Below are positions 60,690-64,000 of a DNA stretch of 64,000 nt, in pieces. The translations under genes and the position numbers were made by a program. Source of the DNA: Pontederia crassipes (lineage: Eukaryota; Streptophyta; Magnoliopsida; Commelinales; Pontederiaceae); assembly GCA_030549335.1 (NCBI GenBank), contig CM060183.1:24130552-24194551 (forward strand), read 5' to 3'. How positions within the stretch are numbered: the stretch's first letter is position 1; every line of letters starts with the position of its first letter. Under the pieces are notes generated by a model that had not been told where the DNA came from, made no database searches, and was given only the letters and a program-made list of their open reading frames with translations.

Positions 60690-62990
60690 GTCATGGTTAC
60701 TAGAGGTCGAGCATCTGGGTCATCTCGCTCTTCTAGGCGTTCACTTCAGATGAGTTAAATTCATCTGCTTATTTATAATCATCACAACACCAGGTATTAT
60801 ATTTATTGTTAGTTTCTTATTTATAGTTGATTATATTAAATTCATTTTTTAATAATGTCAATTGCTCCGCTGCCGACGGGGCACGTAGCCGAATTATTAC
60901 ATAGTAGGCGATTCATTGGTGGATCGGCTCCACGTATCACTCCAGGTACGTGTCACATAGTATGTGATACACAGTAAGAGATAGAATTTTCTAAATATTT
61001 TACTTTTGTAACAGTTGCTCCACCATCGACGGGACACATAGTCGGGACGTCTCGATCGCACGACGACGATCGACATGTCACACCAGATTATTTTCTGTAT
61101 ATTTCATAATTTTAAATGGGAGGCAAATTTTATGTATTTTCTTATGATGACAGTTGCTACGCCACCGCCACCGTCGAGATTATCGGACGCTTCACCACAT
61201 TCTAGCGTTGGCGAGCAATATCTTACCTAAGGTGATATATTTATTATTTTTGGCATTATATTTCTCAATTAATTGCATTAATCATTTTTAATAATGTCAG
61301 TTGCTACGCGGCCTATAGCATAAGCACCTAGCTCATCACATTCTGATGAGCGGATTACCACAGATCATGCAGCGGTAGACATCACTAAAGGTGAGAACAT
61401 TACTATACATATATCAATTATCATTACTTTAATTTGGTATGACACTAATGATTTATTTTTTATTAGTGCCCATAGATGATGTCGAACCTTTTCAGCCTAC
61501 CTAAGTTGTACCAGATGATGATTTCTTTTCGACAGATGAAGAGGGATTACACGATAATGGGGTGGTCATCGTGAATAATATTGCTCAACCGTAAGTTAAA
61601 TAAGTTGTAGAAATTTTGTTTGTAATTAATATTGAAAATTAATTCTTCTTTGTAATTAGAAGGATCACTTTCATACCTACTAGTACTGTGCAAAATGTCA
61701 ATGCTCTCGTTCTTTCCCACTTTCCGGAAGGGATAGGATCCTGAAAAGATGCCCCAATTCAAGTGCGGGATGACATCTTTTGAGCCTTTACAGTACGATC
61801 TTCTAATTTGGTTACATAATTTATTTTATATTATTTTAAAATTACTAAGTTTTAACATATTGTGTAGGAACCAAATTAGTTTCATCCAGATCTTTGTTTA
61901 GGAACGATTTGGAGAGCTTTTGAGGAGGTCACTGCAAAACACCTCTGAAATCGATTGTACAAGTTTTGCAAGATCGTCACGTCCACCGACCTCACTTTGG
62001 ACCAGAGCATACAAAGTTGCCCAAGGCATATTAGGCGCTCTGTTTGGAAGTCCTTATGTAGGAAGTGGTAAGTATATTTACTTTTAAATTATTTTTATTA
62101 AATTTATATTTTTGAAAGTCTAAGTATTTGATGTTCATAAAGGACGGATAAACGATGGCAAAGGAAGTCGAAAAAGGGAAGAGTTAACCGACTTTCGAAG
62201 CTCGATACCCACATCCACACAGGGGGTCGATGCGATTTGACGAGCATCGACGGCGCATGGTAATTTACATACAAATTCAATTAATGAAACTTTTGACTTA
62301 TACTTATTTGATAAAATTTGAAACTTTAGTGTACGAGGAGAAAGAAAGTAGACCCGTGGACTTTCGCGTGGACTACGAGGCCACGCATAAGAGTCGGAAG
62401 ACCAACGACTTGGTCACGTCCAATGCTCATAGGCTTCTAGTAAGTCTCATCACATGTTCATTTCGTTGTTGTCGTCAGTGCACTATTTTTGAAATGCGCA
62501 TTTAGGATGAGTATAGTGCGAAAATGGCTGAAAAGTACGGAGATGATCCGAGTACTCAACCACCAAGTAATGTTTTTGTGAAAGGGATGTCATGTTTTTA
62601 ATTTATGTGTTTTTCATATAATATATATATGTATTATATGATTGTATAATTTTTCTATTTCGTAGAGGACTTTGCTGTTTGAGAGGAGGTGGTTGACATG
62701 ACACGATGAGGATACTTGCGTGGCCTCGGCACAGTCACTTAGGTACCTAGAAAGAGTGGAGGATATGCAGGTGGCCCATCTGCTCCGAGCTCATCCGCTG
62801 CACCTGATATGATACAGTTATCGCAATAATTATCGCAACTTGCAGCAGATATCACAACAGGTGTCGCGACAACTATCGTTGCAGTTGGCTCCGCTATTGC
62901 AGGCGATTCAGAGATTGATCTCGATGCAGAATCAATTACCACAAGGCCATGGACCGAGCACGTCGGGATCGAATGTCCGGAACGATAACA
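60690..62990 (+). pseudogene. CACTA second ORF remnant (Transposase_24-like)
   Basis: Scattered exon-like pieces resemble the second protein of plant CACTA elements: FRVDYEATHKSRKTNDLVTS, DEYSAKMAEKYGDDPSTQPP, and a Gly/Ser/Gln-rich end near 62750-62950. The 5' part holds four similar mini-exon-like units (60856-61410). Stops occur within otherwise matching segments. Assignment to the Ptta/En/Spm Transposase_24 family rests on general resemblance. Confidence 0.5.
60856..61410 (+). repeat. Four tandem exon-like units of about 146 bp
   Basis: Units begin TGTCAATTGCTCCG (60856), AACAGTTGCTCCACC (61010), GACAGTTGCTACGCC (61149) and TGTCAGTTGCTACGC (61295). In each, an AG precedes or overlaps TTGCT, followed by a GC-richer 60-90 bp part (GACGGGGCACGTAGCCG, GACGGGACACATAGTCGG and so on). 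At least units 1, 3 and 4 close with AG|GT donor-like ends. AT-rich spacers separate them. Confidence 0.6.
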
Positions 62991-63690
62991 ATAACTCCCA
63001 ACCCTAAGATAGAAAAAACCATAGATAGAAACTATACTTTTGTCACTTATAGACTTACTATTATATATACGTATAGTTTGTTAGTTCAGTTTATTACTTT
63101 TCATATTCTTATCTTAAATATTGTGCCTGTGATGCTTTCATATTATGTCTGTGATGAATATCAATGCATTTATATGCATTATATAATTGTATGATATGGG
63201 AAGGGAAAAATGTGCCTGTAATAGGTCAAAAAAATATGTAATTAGCGCCTCCATAGAGTCACCCTAACATCGCAAAAATAGTCGATGCTATATTGAATAT
63301 ATCGTCCTTAGCATTATGTTAGCGTCTCATTGGCGACGCAACAAACATGATGTTGGCTTCACAGAAACGTCGAAATAACGTCAACTAACTCAAAATATTA
63401 GCGTCTCTTGAGTGTCGGAGTAGCGTCACCATTGTAGCGCCACTTTAGCGTCTCCTTAGCGACGTATGTCTACTCTTCCCAGCCCGACATCACACGTTTT
63501 TGTAACATCGATATAGCGTCTATCGTTGGCGCTAGTAGCGTCTCCACCATTGTTAACTCTACTGCGACGTAATAGCCACCGATTACCGGCATCGCATTTT
63601 ATCGGCGCTATTTGGACGCTAAGGTGATGTTATAGCTTCCAAAAACTCAATAGCGCCACATTAGCGTCAAGTTCATTGGGTTGCTATTGT

Positions 63691-64000
63691 TCGATTTTCT
63701 TGAATGGATGCTCAAAATCACATCAATAAACTCGGGCCGGGTGTATAGTGAACCCGGGCCGGGTCGATCGATTCACGTTCAATCGAAATTGCGCCGCAAC
63801 CCGAATCGAGCCAAAGCTAGAACTTGGGTCGAGTTGGACAACCCGATCTAGTTCCGAGCACAACTCGGTTCAGATTCAATGAAATCTGGGTCGGGTACAA
63901 CAGACAACAGAACCCAGGATGGGTTTTGCCGTCGACGAAGAAACGCATTCCGACGTGACTTTCCGACTTCCGTAACTATGCCATACTATGTCCAAACTAT
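63691..64000. other. GGGTCG-rich end of window, LTR-like
   Basis: Words such as CTCGGGCCGGGTG, GGGTCGAGTTGGACAACCCG and AATCTGGGTCGGGTAC resemble the inner part of the LTR at 34420-34740. This is probably the start of another gypsy-type LTR or related repeat that continues beyond the window. Confidence 0.4.

Larger units (their letters stand above)
58126..63690 (+). mobile_element. Decayed autonomous CACTA element
   Basis: Both outer parts (58140-58350 and 63240-63680) are packed with short AGCGTCTC/GACGCTA-type words in both orientations, the subterminal repeat pattern of CACTA transposons. Between them lie remains of a tnp2 transposase and a second ORF. Exact CACTA termini were not identified, so the edges are approximate. 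Confidence 0.65.

Noticed and set aside
58126..63690. CRISPR-like short repeats (AGCGTCTC words)
   Set aside because: Irregular spacing, both orientations, and association with CACTA transposase remains identify them as subterminal transposon repeats in a plant genome.

Overview
The window is nuclear DNA from a flowering plant. The evidence is intron-containing genes for plant metabolic and RNA-processing proteins, a plant-specific CYP78A cytochrome P450, and many plant transposons (Au-type SINEs, Ty1/copia, Ty3/gypsy-like LTRs, CACTA, foldback elements). The sharp contrast between GC-rich coding sequence (PPR gene, CYP78A) and AT-rich surroundings suggests a monocot, but that is inference. 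No ribosomal, organellar, bacterial or CRISPR sequence was seen.

Five cellular genes can be assembled. (1) Minus strand, 2747-4688, with a 5' UTR exon near 7425-7570: cytosolic 6-phosphogluconolactonase, three coding exons, 272 aa. (2) Minus strand, 15761-17318: a mitochondrial-type PPR protein resembling PNM1, carrying a single-base frameshift near its basic tail. (3) Minus strand, 18628-22225: SF3B5/SF3b10, the small U2 snRNP splicing subunit, three coding exons, 87 aa. (4) Plus strand, 26871-31998: plastidial phosphoserine phosphatase, seven exons, with a one-base deletion in exon 4. (5) Minus strand, 38360-41595: a CYP78A P450, two exons, 539 aa. The genes act in unrelated processes (pentose phosphate pathway, organelle RNA metabolism, splicing, serine synthesis, growth control) and form no cluster.

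Layout: 1-2500 repeat debris; 2.5-7.7 kb PGL; 7.7-15.7 kb mostly non-coding with one Tourist-like element; 15.7-23.1 kb PPR gene and SF3B5, the latter bracketed by two inverted copies of one transposon; 23.1-26.7 kb AT-rich tandem duplications, a small MITE, a foldback element and a long TTA microsatellite; 26.8-32 kb PSP, whose fourth intron holds a SINE and an antisense exon of a different gene (RRP9/YAO); 32-35.3 kb SINE, TRIM-like repeat and a 2-kb LTR; 38.3-41.7 kb CYP78A; 41.7-64 kb almost entirely transposon-derived: a collapsed copia element, a TRIM-like array, paired inverted MITEs, a foldback element, a CACTA derivative and a decayed autonomous CACTA element with tnp2 transposase remains.

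No clearly new biological system is evident. The strongest oddities are the duplicated partial exon and flanking inverted transposons of SF3B5, the antisense RRP9/YAO exon inside PSP, single-base frameshifts in two housekeeping-type genes (possibly assembly errors), a four-unit exon-like array inside the CACTA remnant, and the direct-plus-inverted TRIM-like array.
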